From Purshia tridentata (taxonomy: Eukaryota > Streptophyta > Magnoliopsida > Rosales > Rosaceae), in NCBI GenBank assembly GCA_003254885.1, contig QANT01007525.1, positions 116,258 through 180,257 on the forward strand: 64,000 bases of DNA, in the 5' to 3' direction. Of the stretch, positions 24,878 through 37,515 are shown in pieces. Both the position numbers and the translations under genes were made by a program. The notes below the pieces were generated by a model. It did not search any database and had not been told where the DNA came from. It saw nothing but the letters and a program-made list of their open reading frames with translations. How positions within the stretch are numbered: position 1 is the first letter of the stretch; each line of letters opens with the position of its first letter.

Positions 24878-26423
24878 ACAAGGAGAAAGGGAAGGGGCTG
24901 CGCGGCCATGAAATAATGAAGCTGCTTCTAATTGACTTTTTGTAGCCTGCGTGAGCAGCCAAGACCAAGAGGTTATAACTTGACCACACACCACATGCTT
25001 AATTAATTATATATGATCAAGTCTACTGTGGCATAAACTTGACTTGACTGCACAGGACTTCAAAGTTCCATGGGTACCCAGTAACCAGTATACCTGCTTT
25101 TTTTTTTTTTGTCTTTTCTGTAAGTTGCAGACTTGGTTCCTACTTAATTTAATCATGCATATTATTAATTTATTTATTGTCTTGATCACTGTGTCTAGAA
25201 CATGGAGGAATTAATAAGGTATTACGTACTATTATTAGTTTCATTAATTTTGATAAAATTAATTAGTTTAGAATAGACTGAATAGTACGTATGTAGCTGC
25301 ATAATATATGCAAAAGTAGAAGACCCGCCAAAACGTCATGACTCATGACCGTGAGACCCAGACTCCAGAAGGTTGAATTGTGCTAGGATGACTTGGCCAT
25401 GCCTATCACTTCATCATCTTTAACGTCTAATAGCTTTACGCTTTAGAAACAATCTTTTGTACGTGGTGGAATCCAACGACATTCTCGCGCTCTAGCTATC
25501 GAGCACCAAACGATAATGCAAAAGCTAGCCATATATATGCTTTTAATTAATTATTGGCTCCCAAGGAATACATGACTGACACATGTGGCCTCTTAGACTG
25601 CACTACTGCAGGCATATCTATATTTATCACTGCATGCAGTACTAATTCATGTATGACTAACCGAGAATCAACACGTTATAGGCTAACTCATCAATAATAT
25701 CACTGTTATCAAGACTCTTTTTTTGTCAAAGTTATCATAGAAAGGCACGTGTCACCGAGGTGTCAATAAGCAGGACACATGTGAATCACTTACTTGCAAT
25801 TGTATATATCACATAGCATGCACTACCATTCCTTTACACCAAATCATCAATCACAAACGTACGTACTTGAAGATCAAACACATTCTAACAGTCTATTACT
25901 CAAAACTTTTTATCAATCTCAGTGTGTTGTATTCCTAAGTTCTTTATACCGTCATTCGACCAAGGAAAGTGAAACCTAGTACTTAAGGACCAGGTGGGTC
26001 AGTTTTAGGACTTCCTCTATTGATAGCAATTACAAATAATCTCATTATTCAGATAAAAATAAAACACATCATGGCCATTGATGTGAAACAAATATTAACT
26101 TATGGATCGTTATTTGGCAATAGAAAAAGTATCATCAGCATATAGACAGCAAAACATAATGACTTGCAAGCTTCATAATAGAGATGGCAAAACACAACTG
26201 ATTTGGTGATGTGGCCACTTTTATCAGAATAGGTTCGTGCCTCACCCTAATTCCTCCTCTCTGTAAACGTTTATGGTGACATACATATTTTATATTTCAA
26301 CTCGAAAGATAGAAAAGCATGTAACAAAATTTCATTCATATGGAATGCTCATGTGGTTGGTACAATTGCTAAGAAGTTCGGATTTTATCAACCATACAAA
26401 TACAACCAATCTCAAAATTTGCA
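24878..26423. other. Intergenic DNA
   Basis: AT-rich spacer, poly-T at about 25097-25110. No exon or RNA gene recognised. The last 100-200 bases are probably 3' UTR of the UTP12-domain gene. Confidence 0.5.
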
Positions 26424-28496
26424 TCAATCACTCATGTCTTCGATTCCTTCAATTCCTTCAAAATCACTAACACCACCAAGTTCTGCTTCGGATTCCTCGT
26501 CATCTTTGTTGTCTTCATCTGTTTCCATGGCATCCTCTGATTCTTCTTCATCACTGTCATCTATGTCCTCAAAAACAACTGGAATTGTTGTGCCACTCTC
26601 ATCCACTTCATCAACTACCTGTTCAAAAAACTTGCATGAGCTAGATATTTGGGACCATTTCAGTTGCCACAAATTTCATTAACACAAACACCCTTACCCC
26701 TGTATACAGCAAGTCTAAGACACTTGATAGTTGAAAAGCTGACTGAAAGGTGGAAACTCTGGATTCAATGAGCTGTGTATAGAGACAATGATAAATTCCA
26801 TTAAAAAACTATAACGGATTTCCTATTACACTATAAAACCTTCCATTATTCATTATGTAGCCTTCTCTCAAACAAAAGAAATTGAAAAACCAAAAATCAA
26901 CCGGTGATAGAAGTAGAACATGCCACTTCCTAAACTTTTTAGGTTTACATTCAATTGAAAAAGAAAAAAGAAAACTTTGATGTCTATACGAAGTCCTGAT
27001 GGCTCATTCTTAAACAAAACTTATTTTGTTAGGAAGAGAGTATTATCTACGTTAAAAATTTCTGACCTGATATAAAGAGTTTAAGGCACTTAAAGAAGAT
27101 TCTTGGGACACTATCCCACTTGCATGTTGAAGAAGTAGACTTCTCAGCCACGGAAGTGCACACGCCAAAATTGCACCCCTGTAGTGAAAAATACAGCATA
27201 CAAATTCATTAGGCAGATAAATATACAATTTTGAATGTGAAACTGACTAAATACCAGAAAAAAAGAGAGGAGAACCAATATAAAAGCATCCTAATCTACA
27301 TTCAAATACAAATATGCAAGCATGAGTCAACATCCAAAAGCACCGAAAAGAATAAAAGGTGGCCATCAGGAAAAGAGGCCGCCAAAAAGTTCACTAGCTC
27401 AGTATAATTAGAAGTCTGAATATAAAATCAACTGCCATAGTAACATAAAACCGCTAGGCAAATTTTCTCATCTACTTTTGTATGGGATCTGCATCATGAG
27501 TCAGCCATTCTAGGATTAATGACTGATTATTGCAAACCACAAGCAAATTTTGAAATATAAAGCTGATGGTCCAAGTTGGAAGTGTTTTGCCAATGGTACA
27601 CATCGATCAAGCAGTATTTGAGAAGTATAAATAATACAAATGACCAAGTATATACAGCATACTGCTAGGTGTCATACCTTGACTGAATAATAGATATGAG
27701 AGATTGTAAGAGCTTCAGAACACCAGATGGATTCAACAATGAGATAGATTTTGCAATGACCTACACCAAAAGATTGTATCATGCACATTAACACTTATTC
27801 TTAAACACCAGTCCTAAATGATTAATATTAAGTATGAACAAAGGGAGTGATTACCTTCTCATCTTGGGTGTATAAGCAATCGAATAGAAGGGCACGATCA
27901 TCAGCACGTAGTGCTTGCTTAAGCAAAATATGAACAGAGTCTGCACTCGGAGGCTTTGCAACGAGAGAAGAGTCTTCTTTATCATGGCTCTTTGTTCTAT
28001 CATTGTCTAGTAAATTTAAACTTTCAAGTTTTTCTCCCATGGTTGGTTCATTCACATCATTGTCAACAAGGACTCCTTCTGCAGCCTCTCCATGGCCTAC
28101 ATGTGGATCAGGGTACACATATGAACAACTAAATGCTCAAGGTTTGTATTTAGTTCATGAACCACTGTTTTTCTAATCTAAAGTTAGAAAAATTTGAAAC
28201 AAATATGAAAACATGTAATCAAATAATCATGTTTTAGTGATAATATTAATTATAATAATTTAAATTTTGATAGTACACAAGCAGCAGTGCACTTTACCCG
28301 ATCCTGTCCTTTTTTTTTCCCGCTCCTGAATGGGATGGGGTTTGGAATAGGAACAATATTGTTCAAAATCTCAATTGGTGCTCCTAGTTCTGTATCAAAT
28401 AAAAGAACCCTTACCAATTTCAACCATGTCTTTAACGATAAGAGGGTCTGGATCAGATGCTGCTGCACGCTTCTTACTTGTTTTTTTATTCTTCAT
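26424..28496 (-). CDS. UTP12-domain protein, WDR43/UTP5-like C-terminal region only (truncated copy)
   Basis: Six minus-strand exons, 28496-28415, 28096-27855, 27760-27678, 27178-27067, 26772-26698 and 26618-26424, join without a frame break to 262 residues. In order: a basic start (MKNKKTSKKRAAASDPDP), a linker, the UTP12 domain (SADSVHILLKQALRADDRAL ... CALPWLRSLLLQHASG ... SLYQLIESRVSTFQ), and an acidic tail rich in Asp/Glu (DIDDSDEEESEDAMETDEDN). UTP12 domains end several WD40 proteins of the nucleolar small-subunit processome (t-UTP/UTP-A complex for WDR43/UTP5). The usual N-terminal WD40 propeller is absent: no such exon exists between 28497 and the divergent gene at 29760. The probable leader exon is near 29327-29420, with a TAAG|GTAAGT donor. 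It could be a functional short form or a recent partial copy. Confidence 0.75.
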
Positions 28497-29759
28497 TATT
28501 GGAGCTGCTGTTTCTGATTCCAAATTGTGAAGATCAGTGACAAAGAAAACAGAGAAATATTTTTTTTTTAAATAACCACATAAATATTTATGCAAATTTG
28601 TCTAACCCACACTACCATAGATGGTCCATATCTAATTAATTCAAATCAGTTATATGAAATAAACATTATTGTAAATTTATTGAAAATAAATGCCAAAATA
28701 AGAGAAATTTAAAACTTTAAAGAGGAAAATTGAAACAAAATAAATCTTAGTAAGAAAGAGTGCAGTGTCCGCACTACATACAATATGTGCTCGTAATTAC
28801 CAGTATTAATATAAATTTAGGTAGATCACGAGCTTTTATAGTGGAAAATAAAACTGTGGTGGCAAGTTTGCAACCTTAATTCATGTAAATAAATCTTAGT
28901 ACTAATATCCAAAAAAACAACAACAAAAACAGTAATGGATACACATGAAAAAAAAGAAAAAGAAAAAAAAAAAGAGAGCTTCTTGAGATGCTTAAAAAAG
29001 AGATTGTTTGTCACTCAGTTATACATATACCCGAAGTTCAACTAAACATCTGTAATGGTATAATTTTAACTAAAGCAACAATAAATACGAACTAATAATT
29101 TTGAGCTTAACTTGACCATCTAAAGTATAATACTAAGATGAAAATAATTTGAAACGGGAAAAGCTGCAAACAAATTGAAAACACAAAATAAAATCCAATT
29201 CTTGAAAGCAACATACCCAAACATAACCAAAGAGTATGATGATTTGTCTAGTGATAATCAGGAAAACAATAACAAAGTTGGTTCACAGAGCTTGAAGTTG
29301 AAGAGAGTTTATAAATGACTTACCTTACAATTTTACTTTAATGGCGATAAAGGAGAGTGATGAGAAGGGAGATTGAGAGGCGGCAGAGTGAAAGAAACAG
29401 AGGTGAAGAAAGCAGATGACGCTTAAGCATGTTAGGGCTTGTAGGCTTTTTTAGTTTCTTGGGCGTTTGGGCCTTGTCCCTTGCTTTACTTGGGCTGGTG
29501 CAGCCACTTTAATTCTCTTTTATTGACAAAAGAACAATTGGCCCAACAGCTAGACTTCACCAAGTGTGCCAGTTATCACCTTAGACTAGAATCCTGGAAT
29601 CCAATCCTAGATAAGAAAAACTACACTCAAATCTATGTTCCCTAAAACGACAAGACTGGCTCACTACTCAAATAGTCAAATAATAAAACCAAGAACCAAG
29701 TAATAGGGATCAGACATTCAGACCCAGAAAACATATCACATAATACTCTTGGAACCAAA
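28497..29759. other. Leader intron of the UTP12-type gene and shared divergent promoter region
   Basis: From 28497 to about 29326 there is AT-rich DNA with A/G tracts and no coding exon. Between about 29420 and 29760 lies the region separating the divergent UTP12-type and formate-THF ligase genes. Confidence 0.5.
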
Positions 29760-32700
29760 ATGAGTTCATCATCATCATCAGTGAGGAAGCTGCAGGTGGC
29801 ATCCCCAGTTCCAGCAGACATAGACATTGCCAATTCAGTTGAGCCTGTCCACATCTCTCAGATTGCCAAAGACCTCAATCTTAGTCCCAACCACTATGAT
29901 CTTTATGGCAAATACAAGGCCAAGGTCATATCATTCATTTTTCTTCTTTTCCATCTCTTTTCTGGTGGGTGGTAGTGTATTATTATGTTTGAGTATAATA
30001 AAATTCATATGCGTATTTGGGTGTATAGGTTTTGTTATCTGTGATTGATGAGCTCAAAGGATCTTCTGATGGGTATTATGTTGTGGTTGGAGGGATTACT
30101 CCTACCCCTCTCGGAGAAGGCAAGTCTACCACTACTGTTGGACTCTGCCAAGCTTTGGGTGCTTTTCAGGATAAGAAGGTGAAATTAAAAAAAATTGTTT
30201 TCTTGTTTGGTATTTGCAATTTTGGCATTTGTTGGTTTACCTGTTTTATATTTTTTTGTTGGGCAGTTACTATTGAGTTCTAATAGGGTCAATGACTTCA
30301 ACATTTAAATGATTAATCAAGAAATCCAAATCGAGTTTACGCCTGTTGGTTTCTCCTTGCTTACCCTTTATCTGCTGTATATGCTTTTTATTTTATTTTA
30401 TTAGTATCTGCTAATTCTGTTTTCTCTGCGCTTGTGGAGAAAGAATATGTTTTTTGAGGATAAAAATTACCCTGTAGATAAGTTGGAACTGGATAAGATA
30501 AGAAAGCAGTTCATTTATTTCATTTTTGTCTTTAAAATGTACAATCAAGTATTTCAAGCATCCCTTGTATCTATCTCCTTTGTTGTGAAATTTTCTTTTA
30601 AGTATTTGGAGTTTGTAAGAAAGAGTTAATAAACGGAAGCAGGTCCTGCCAAAAGCGGCTTGTCTAGCTTTCTTTACTACTTCTCAATGCCAAATAGCAG
30701 CTTGATCACCAATTCTCCCTTTTTATGACATTAGGTTGTTACTTGCCTTCGTCAACCATCACAAGGACCAACTTTTGGAATTAAAGGGGGTGCCGCTGGT
30801 GGTGGTTACAGTCAAGTGATCCCAATGGATGAGTTTAATCTTCACCTCACAGGAGATATTCATGCAATAACAGCTGCAAACAATCTTCTAGCTGCTGCCA
30901 TTGATACTCGGATTTTCCATGAGGCAACCCAATCAGATAAAGCTCTGCTGAACCGATTATGTCCACCAAACAAAGAAGGCAAACGGAGCTTTAATGACAT
31001 CATGTTTAGACGTCTGACAAAGCTTGGTATCTCCAAGACCAAGCCTGAGGATCTTTCACCAGAAGAAGTTAAGAAATTTGCTAGGCTTGATATTGACCCA
31101 GATTCTATCACATGGAGAAGAGTAATGGATATAAATGACCGGTTCTTGAGGAAGATTTCAATTGGCCAGGGTCCCGATGAGAAAGGGATGGTGAGAGAAA
31201 CAGGGTTTGATATTTCAGTTGCCAGTGAAATAATGGCAGTTTTAGCCCTTACGACATCTCTAGCGGATATGAGGGAGAGGCTTGGAAAAATGGTGATTGG
31301 AAACAGCAAGGCTGGTGACCCTATAACTGCTGATGATCTTGGTGTTGGAGGTGCATTAACAGTGCTAATGAAGGATGCTATTAACCCTACATTAATGCAG
31401 ACTCTTGAGGGGACCCCAGTTCTTGTTCATGCTGGTCCTTTTGCAAACATTGCACACGGGAATTCTTCTATTGTGGCTGATAAGATTGCACTGAAATTGG
31501 TGGGACCAGGTGGGTTTGTGGTCACAGAAGCTGGGTTTGGTGCTGATATTGGTACTGAGAAGTTCATGAATATAAAATGCCGGTATAGTGGTTTAACACC
31601 GCAGTGTGCAGTTATAGTTGCAACTATAAGGGCCTTAAAAATGCATGGTGGTGGGCCGGAAGTTGTTGCTGGGAAGCCTCTTAACAATGCCTACATAACT
31701 GAGAATGTGGCTTTGGTTGAGGCCGGCTGTGTGAACTTGGCCAGGCATATTTCAAACACAAAAGCATATGGTGTGAATGTTGTTGTTGCTCTGAACAAGT
31801 TCTCGACTGACACTGAAGCAGAACTAAATGCAGTTAGAAACGCAGCATTGGCCACTGGGGCATATGATGCAGTTATTTGTACACATCATGCCCATGGTGG
31901 AAAAGGAGCGGTTAGTCACTTCATCCCATTAACTGATTAGTTTTTGTTGATGAAAATAATTGGAGATCAATCTGTTTTGCTTGAAGCATATAGAAATTAA
32001 TCAAATTATATGAAATAGCAGAAAAATTTATTGATCTACACTAACCATTTTGTGAGTTCTAGAATTACCTTATAGCCTAATGAGAAGCTTGCTCTTCTTG
32101 CATGCAGTGCACACCACTACAACTTGCAATCCCAGTTTTACTCCCATGATAATCTCCAATTTCCTAACTCATCTGGCGTTTTTTAGAACGTCACTTCTTT
32201 CTCTCTTTTACCTGCTGTTCGAGCCTAATAGTAGTCTTGGCAACTTATGCTCCGACCTCATATTTCTTCCAAGATATTCCATCTTGTGCTTGGGCTTAAA
32301 TGTCATCTTCATCTTTTTGAATATTGATTAAATTGTATTTAACTATGCTTGTCTTGCTTTGTCTCACCTCCTTTTCAATCCGGTACATTCACAGGTAGAC
32401 CTAGGGATTGCAGTTCAGAAAGCTTGTGAGAATGTTACACAACCATTAAAGTTTTTATATCCTTTGGATTTTAGTATCAAAGCGAAAATAGAGGCAATAG
32501 CAAGGTCATATGGTGCGAGCGCTGTTGAATACTCAGAGCAGGTAAGCTCATGTATTATTACACAATTTGTTTTGATATCTGCAGTTCATTTGATTTTTGA
32601 TTCATTAAAAGATGGACAACACTTTTAATACCAGTGAATACAAATGTCTTGTTTCCTCATCAAAAAATAAAAAACTATGTCTTGTGCTGCAAACGGAACA

Positions 32701-33142
32701 TTAACTTGACTCTTCTACAGCATTTGCCAGGATAGACATATCTTCTCATTTCTCCTTTCTTTTTGTTCTTGGCACTGCTGAAGCCAAAATGTTGTAAATT
32801 TTGAACCAGCACAGAAGTTTACAGGACGTGCTTATTGATATGAGCTTTCTTCATTTGTGTGAATAGGCTGAGAAACAGATTGAGATGTACAGCAGGCAGG
32901 GGTTTACTGGTCTGCCAATTTGCATGGCGAAAACCCAGTACTCATTTTCACACAATGCTTCTGCGAAAGGAGCCCCAAGTGGATTTGTCTTACCAATAAG
33001 GGATGTAAGGGCTAGCATTGGAGCTGGATTTATATATCCTTTGGTTGGAACAATGAGTACAATGCCAGGTCTTCCGACTCGGCCTTGCTTCTATGACATC
33101 GATCTTGACACCACCACTGGAAGGGTCATTGGGCTTTCTTGA
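29760..33142 (+). CDS. THFS: Formate-tetrahydrofolate ligase (10-formyl-THF synthetase)
   Basis: ATP-dependent enzyme joining formate to tetrahydrofolate to make 10-formyl-THF in one-carbon metabolism. Five exons, 29760-29924, 30029-30178, 30735-31910, 32395-32541 and 32867-33142, encode 637 residues, the usual length of the monofunctional plant enzyme. All introns are phase 0. The ATP-binding loop [13 protein letters not shown] is in exon 2 (residues about 78-90). The folate/formate region begins with [20 protein letters not shown] at the start of exon 3. There is no transit peptide; [13 protein letters not shown] fits a cytosolic form. The end is [16 protein letters not shown] decayed duplicate of its 3' half lies at 36355-37515. 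Confidence 0.97.
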
Positions 33143-33915
33143 AGGTCACTGCATTTGGCTCTTCAAATGCTTAACTGAGGCAACCTTACCACTTCTTCAA
33201 ACTTTCGTTATTGTGTTTTTTGCATGCTCATGTTCTGTCAGTTTTCTGTATTACTAGATAACGATTTCTCAAATAAAAGAAGAAATCTCTGAGGTTGATG
33301 AAAATAGTTGTTCTGTACAACAACACATTTGGGGATTGCATTAAAAGTGTGGTGACAATTGTACCGTGCCATTATCCACTGGTTAGCAGATCAACTCATG
33401 CATGTATTCATATCAGAAAGGAGGATTATGATGAATAATAATTAGAAAATGATTTTTTGAATTTATTAAATTCATCTATGGAATATAAGTGAAGGATGAT
33501 TATGCAAAAAAAATTTGTATGATCCGTATTTATTCACGACCGAAAAAAACAGACAAACAGAAACGGTTGATCTTCCCACCCAAACCGAAAAAACAGAAGG
33601 GGAACTCCAACACTTGCCTATGATTGATTGTGTCTGCACGCATGCTTCTGTCTAAAATAGCAAATTTCAAGGAACTAAGTTAACTAATTAACCACTCGGA
33701 ACAGAAAAATGGACGACATTTTCTCCAAAACTGAAATCAAACTCCGTTGTGTCTTCTCTGTCTCTATTTTCAGGCAGTCAGGCTTGTAAACCCTATTCCC
33801 TGTCATCAGTCAGTTATTTGCATATACAATAACTATATATATAACAATGGCGGATTCAGATTCCCCTCAAGTTAGTCAGTTATAATTACGAACAGAATTA
33901 TTTGCAGAGGCGACG
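33143..33915. other. Ligase 3' UTR and TBL-A promoter/leader
   Basis: No additional exon or RNA gene recognised. Confidence 0.5.
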
Positions 33916-36135
33916 ATGGCCTCTACTCGACCCACAATCGCACATAGCACAGTTGCAGCAGATTCCACGACAAAGCACCAATCTCCCACAAAAGCAGAGC
34001 ACCACAAGGCCTCTCTTTTGTCAATCTTGTTCACCAAACGAAAGTCTATGGCCTTTAATTATACAATCGCGTTTACCTTCGTTGCCTGCACTTTCCTCTT
34101 GGTTTTCAACTCATCTCGCCACTCACTTCCATTTGGCTTCAACAACATCCTCCATGCCTCCTTCTACGCATCTTCCCAGACCCCAAACAACCGTTTGGAC
34201 CTTTCCCGGAAAGACCCCTTTTCCCTCAAACCTGATTCTTCACCACATTTTGATAAGATTGCAAGTTTGAAGGGTGAGGACAAGGGAAGTCAGTTGCATC
34301 TTTCTCAGTCTCCCGAGGAAAACGAAAGATTGAAGGGAAATGTGGTGAATCAGACGGATTATCAGATGGGTAATAATGCTCAATCATCCAACAACACGGG
34401 CATTGAATTTGCCGGGAAACTGGTGGAGGGTCTTAAGAGAAATGAATCTTCGTCTTTGCATGCAAGTGAAATTTCCAAGGTTTCTGAGAAAAAGAAGCCT
34501 GAGCGTTCTCATTCTTCTTCTAAAGGTTCTAATGGAAAACATGGTTCCAAAAAGAAGAGGGTTTCGGGAAAAGAGAGTGATAGTAAAAAGGTGTTGTCTA
34601 GGAAGCAAGGGAAACAAACTGGGTCCAAGTTGAAGTTGATGAATAATGGATGTGACATATTTGATGGAAGGTGGGTGAGAGATGATTCGTACCCACTTTA
34701 TGCTCCCGGCTCTTGTCCTCTTATCGATGAGCCTTTCAATTGTTTTCTTAACGGTAGGCCTGATAATGGTTACGAGAGGTATAGATGGCAACCAAAACAT
34801 TGCAACATTCCAAGGTAATTTACAGGACGGTTTTTAATTGAGAATAAAATCCCACATTGGGAATGTTTCTGTTTGATTGAAGCTTGTTGGTTTTGGATGA
34901 ACTTCTTGTGCAGGTTGGATGGTAAGAAGATGTTGACACTATTGAGAGGAAAGCGTCTAGTTTTCATTGGTGATTCTCTCAATAGGAATATGTGGGAGTC
35001 TGCGCTTTGTGTTCTTAGAAATTCAGTGGATGATAAGGGTAAAGTTTATGAAGTCTCTGGTAGGCAAGAATTTCGTACAGAGGGCTCTTACTCTTTTATA
35101 TTCGAGGTATGTTGTTCATTAATTATCCATCATCTCTGATTATGAAGTTCTTCCTTCTTTGCTTTTTGTTTCTCTGGTCTAAAGTAATCTTTATGTATTT
35201 ATTCTTGAATATATTGGATCAATAGGATTATAATTGTTCAGTGGAGTTCTTTCAATCGCGATTTCTAGTTCAAGAATGGGAGATGCCAGGCACAAGTCGA
35301 TCAAAAAAGGAAACACTTCGCCTTGATTTAATGGAGAGTGCCTCTGATAACTACAAAAGTGCTGATGTTCTCATCTTCAACACAGGTCACTGGTGGACTC
35401 ATGAGAAAACTTCCAGTGGGTAAGACCCATGCTCCCTTTCACTCTGTCTGTGTCGTTGGTTTTATCAGGAAATGGGCAGGAAAGTTACAATAATTAAGAA
35501 TCTTGCAGGAAGGATTACTATCAAGAGGGCAGCCATGTCTACAGTGAATTGAATGTTGACGAGGCATTTCAGAAAGCTTTAACAACATGGGGAAGATGGG
35601 TGGATACCAATGTAAATCCTAAGAAAACTACTGTTTTCTTCCGGGGTTATTCACCTTCTCACTTTAGGTACATAGAACACATTAACTACTTTAATTTGAA
35701 GAACCTCATAGTTGGTTAACAAATATATTCATAAATTTTTTACCCTTTCACAGAGGTGGAGCATGGAATTCTGGAGGGCAATGCCACGCTGAGACAAAGC
35801 CAACTACAAACATACAATTCACGGAGTTAGTAGGAGAATATCCAACGAACATGAAAATCTTGGACTCAGTAGTCAAGGGGATGAAAACGCCAATCAACTA
35901 TCTGAACACTACAAGCATGACTGATTTTCGTAAGGATGCTCATCCATCGATTTACAGACAACCGAACATAACAGAGGAGGAGAGAAAACAGCCTATGGTC
36001 CAGGATTGCAGTCACTGGTGTCTCCCTGGTGTTCCTGATACATGGAACGAGCTTGTATATGCTCAACTCCTTAAACATAACCAGAAGCAACGTAAACAGA
36101 AGCATCAAGAACAAAATCAGAGGCCAGTTTTTTAG
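33916..36135 (+). CDS. Trichome birefringence-like protein, copy A (TBL; TBL1/2-like)
   Basis: Golgi type II membrane protein of the TBL family, which O-acetylates wall polysaccharides. Exons 33916-34814, 34914-35106, 35226-35419, 35509-35667 and 35754-36135 give 608 residues. The cytosolic N-terminus is followed by one membrane anchor (about residues 45-66, FTFVACTFLLVFNSS). A long Ser/Lys-rich low-complexity spacer comes next, then the TBL domain ([17 protein letters not shown]), the esterase-type GDS motif (FIGDSLNRN) and the DUF231 block with the DxxH motif in [17 protein letters not shown]. The C-terminal tail is Lys/Gln-rich. It is one of two tandem copies; copy B lies 2.5 kb downstream. 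Substrate specificity (pectin, xylan or mannan) cannot be read from the sequence. Confidence 0.93.
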
Positions 36136-36354
36136 ATATGGAGAAAATATTATGTAAAGAGAAGCTCCAACAAGTATTTCTCGAGCTGATAGAAGGAGAA
36201 GAACAAAAGTTGTAGTTAGTCAAGGGGTGGGCAATGTGCTATGAACAATTGTGTTTGCACTTTGCACATGTGAGAAAAATATGGAAAGTACTAATAATGA
36301 AAAAAAAAAACAAAAAGGAAAAAAGAAGAAAAAAAGAGAGAGAGAGACTGGAGA

Positions 36355-37515
36355 TGGATAGGGTGAGAGAAACAGGATTTGATTTTTCAGTTAACAGTGA
36401 AATAATTGCAGCTTTGGCACTTACATCTCTGGCGGATATGAGGTAACTTGGGAAAATGGTAGATTGGAACCAGCAAAGGGAGGTGACCCTATAACTACTG
36501 ATAATCTTGGTGCCGGAGGTGCATTAACAGTGCTAATGAAGGATGCTATTAACCCTACATTAATACAGACTCTTGAGGCCAGTTGTTTGAATTTGGCAAG
36601 GCATATTTCAATCACAAAAGCTTATGGTGTGAATGTTGTTACTGCGAACAAGTTCTCAACTGACACTGAAGCAGAACTAAATGCAGTCAGAAAGGCAGCA
36701 TTGCAGTTATTTGAGCTCTTCATGCCGATGGTGGAAAAGGAGGGGTTAGTCACTTCATCCCATTTACCAATCACTTTTGATTGACTAAAAGAATTGGACA
36801 TTAATATCTTTTGCTTGAAGCATATAGAAATGATACGGAATATCAGAAAAATTTAATGATCTACACTGCCATTTCTGTGAGCTCTAGAATTACCTTATAG
36901 CTTAAGTGAGAAGCTTGTTATTCTTGCTTGCAGTGCGCATACCCTCCTCTAACTTGTGTGAATAGGCTGAGAAACAGATTGAGATGTACAGCAGGCAGGG
37001 GTTTTCGGGTCTATCAATATGCAAGGTGAAAACCAAGTATTCATTTTCACACACTACTTCTGAGAAAGGAGCTCCCACCGGATTTGTCTTACCAGTAAGG
37101 TATGTAAGGGGTAGCATTGGAGCTGGATTTAAATATCACTTGGTGGGAACAATTAGTACAATGCCAGGGCTTCCAACTAGGCCTTGCTTCGATGACATTG
37201 ATCTTGATGATAATCAGTAGTCACGATAGGATGCATTTCAGGCACATTTTCTTACATAGCCTACAAATATCTTGTAATAGAGTCGATACCCTAGAATACT
37301 CCTCATCACTTGTACATAGACACTATTGTATTTTACAGACATATATGAGAAAAAGTTATTCCTCAACACTGCTCTTTTCTTCTCTCCCTCATTCCTCTCC
37401 TTAATTCTCCCTATTGTTCTTTCTCTGCTTAAACCTTTCTATGGCACCACCACCGGAAAAGGCTATGGGTCTTTCTTGAAGGTCACTGTATTTGGCTCTT
37501 CATGTGCTCACTGAG
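36355..37515 (+). pseudogene. Decayed 3' fragment of formate-THF ligase
   Basis: Starts at a point matching mid-exon 3 of the intact gene (about 31185). An early stop follows SLADMR (36442-36444), and the next bases are out of frame. A 312-bp segment of the parent (about 31411-31722) is missing at a TTGAGG microhomology. Further small deletions lie near 36640 and 36700. Exon 4 with most of its flanking introns is missing. The last exon ([16 protein letters not shown]...) is recognisable at 36967-37207 but interrupted by about 236 bp of foreign sequence before CACCACCACCGG at 37445 resumes the parental 3' end. No product is expected. Confidence 0.95.
37208..37444. other. About 236-bp insertion inside the ligase pseudogene
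   Basis: Parental sequence breaks after GATCTTGA and resumes at CACCACCACC. The insert has TTGTAATAG, TTGTACATAG and a CT-rich stretch, suggestive of an LTR end or other transposon piece. No clear target duplication is seen. Confidence 0.5.

Noticed and set aside
24746-24994. 82-codon minus-strand frame overlapping the leader of the small membrane-protein gene
   Set aside because: It lies over the TATA tract and duplicated leader and has no protein-like pattern.
36464-36784. Possible short ligase gene in the duplicated region
   Set aside because: An upstream stop, missing catalytic sections, lost exon 4 and a foreign insertion show it is a pseudogene.
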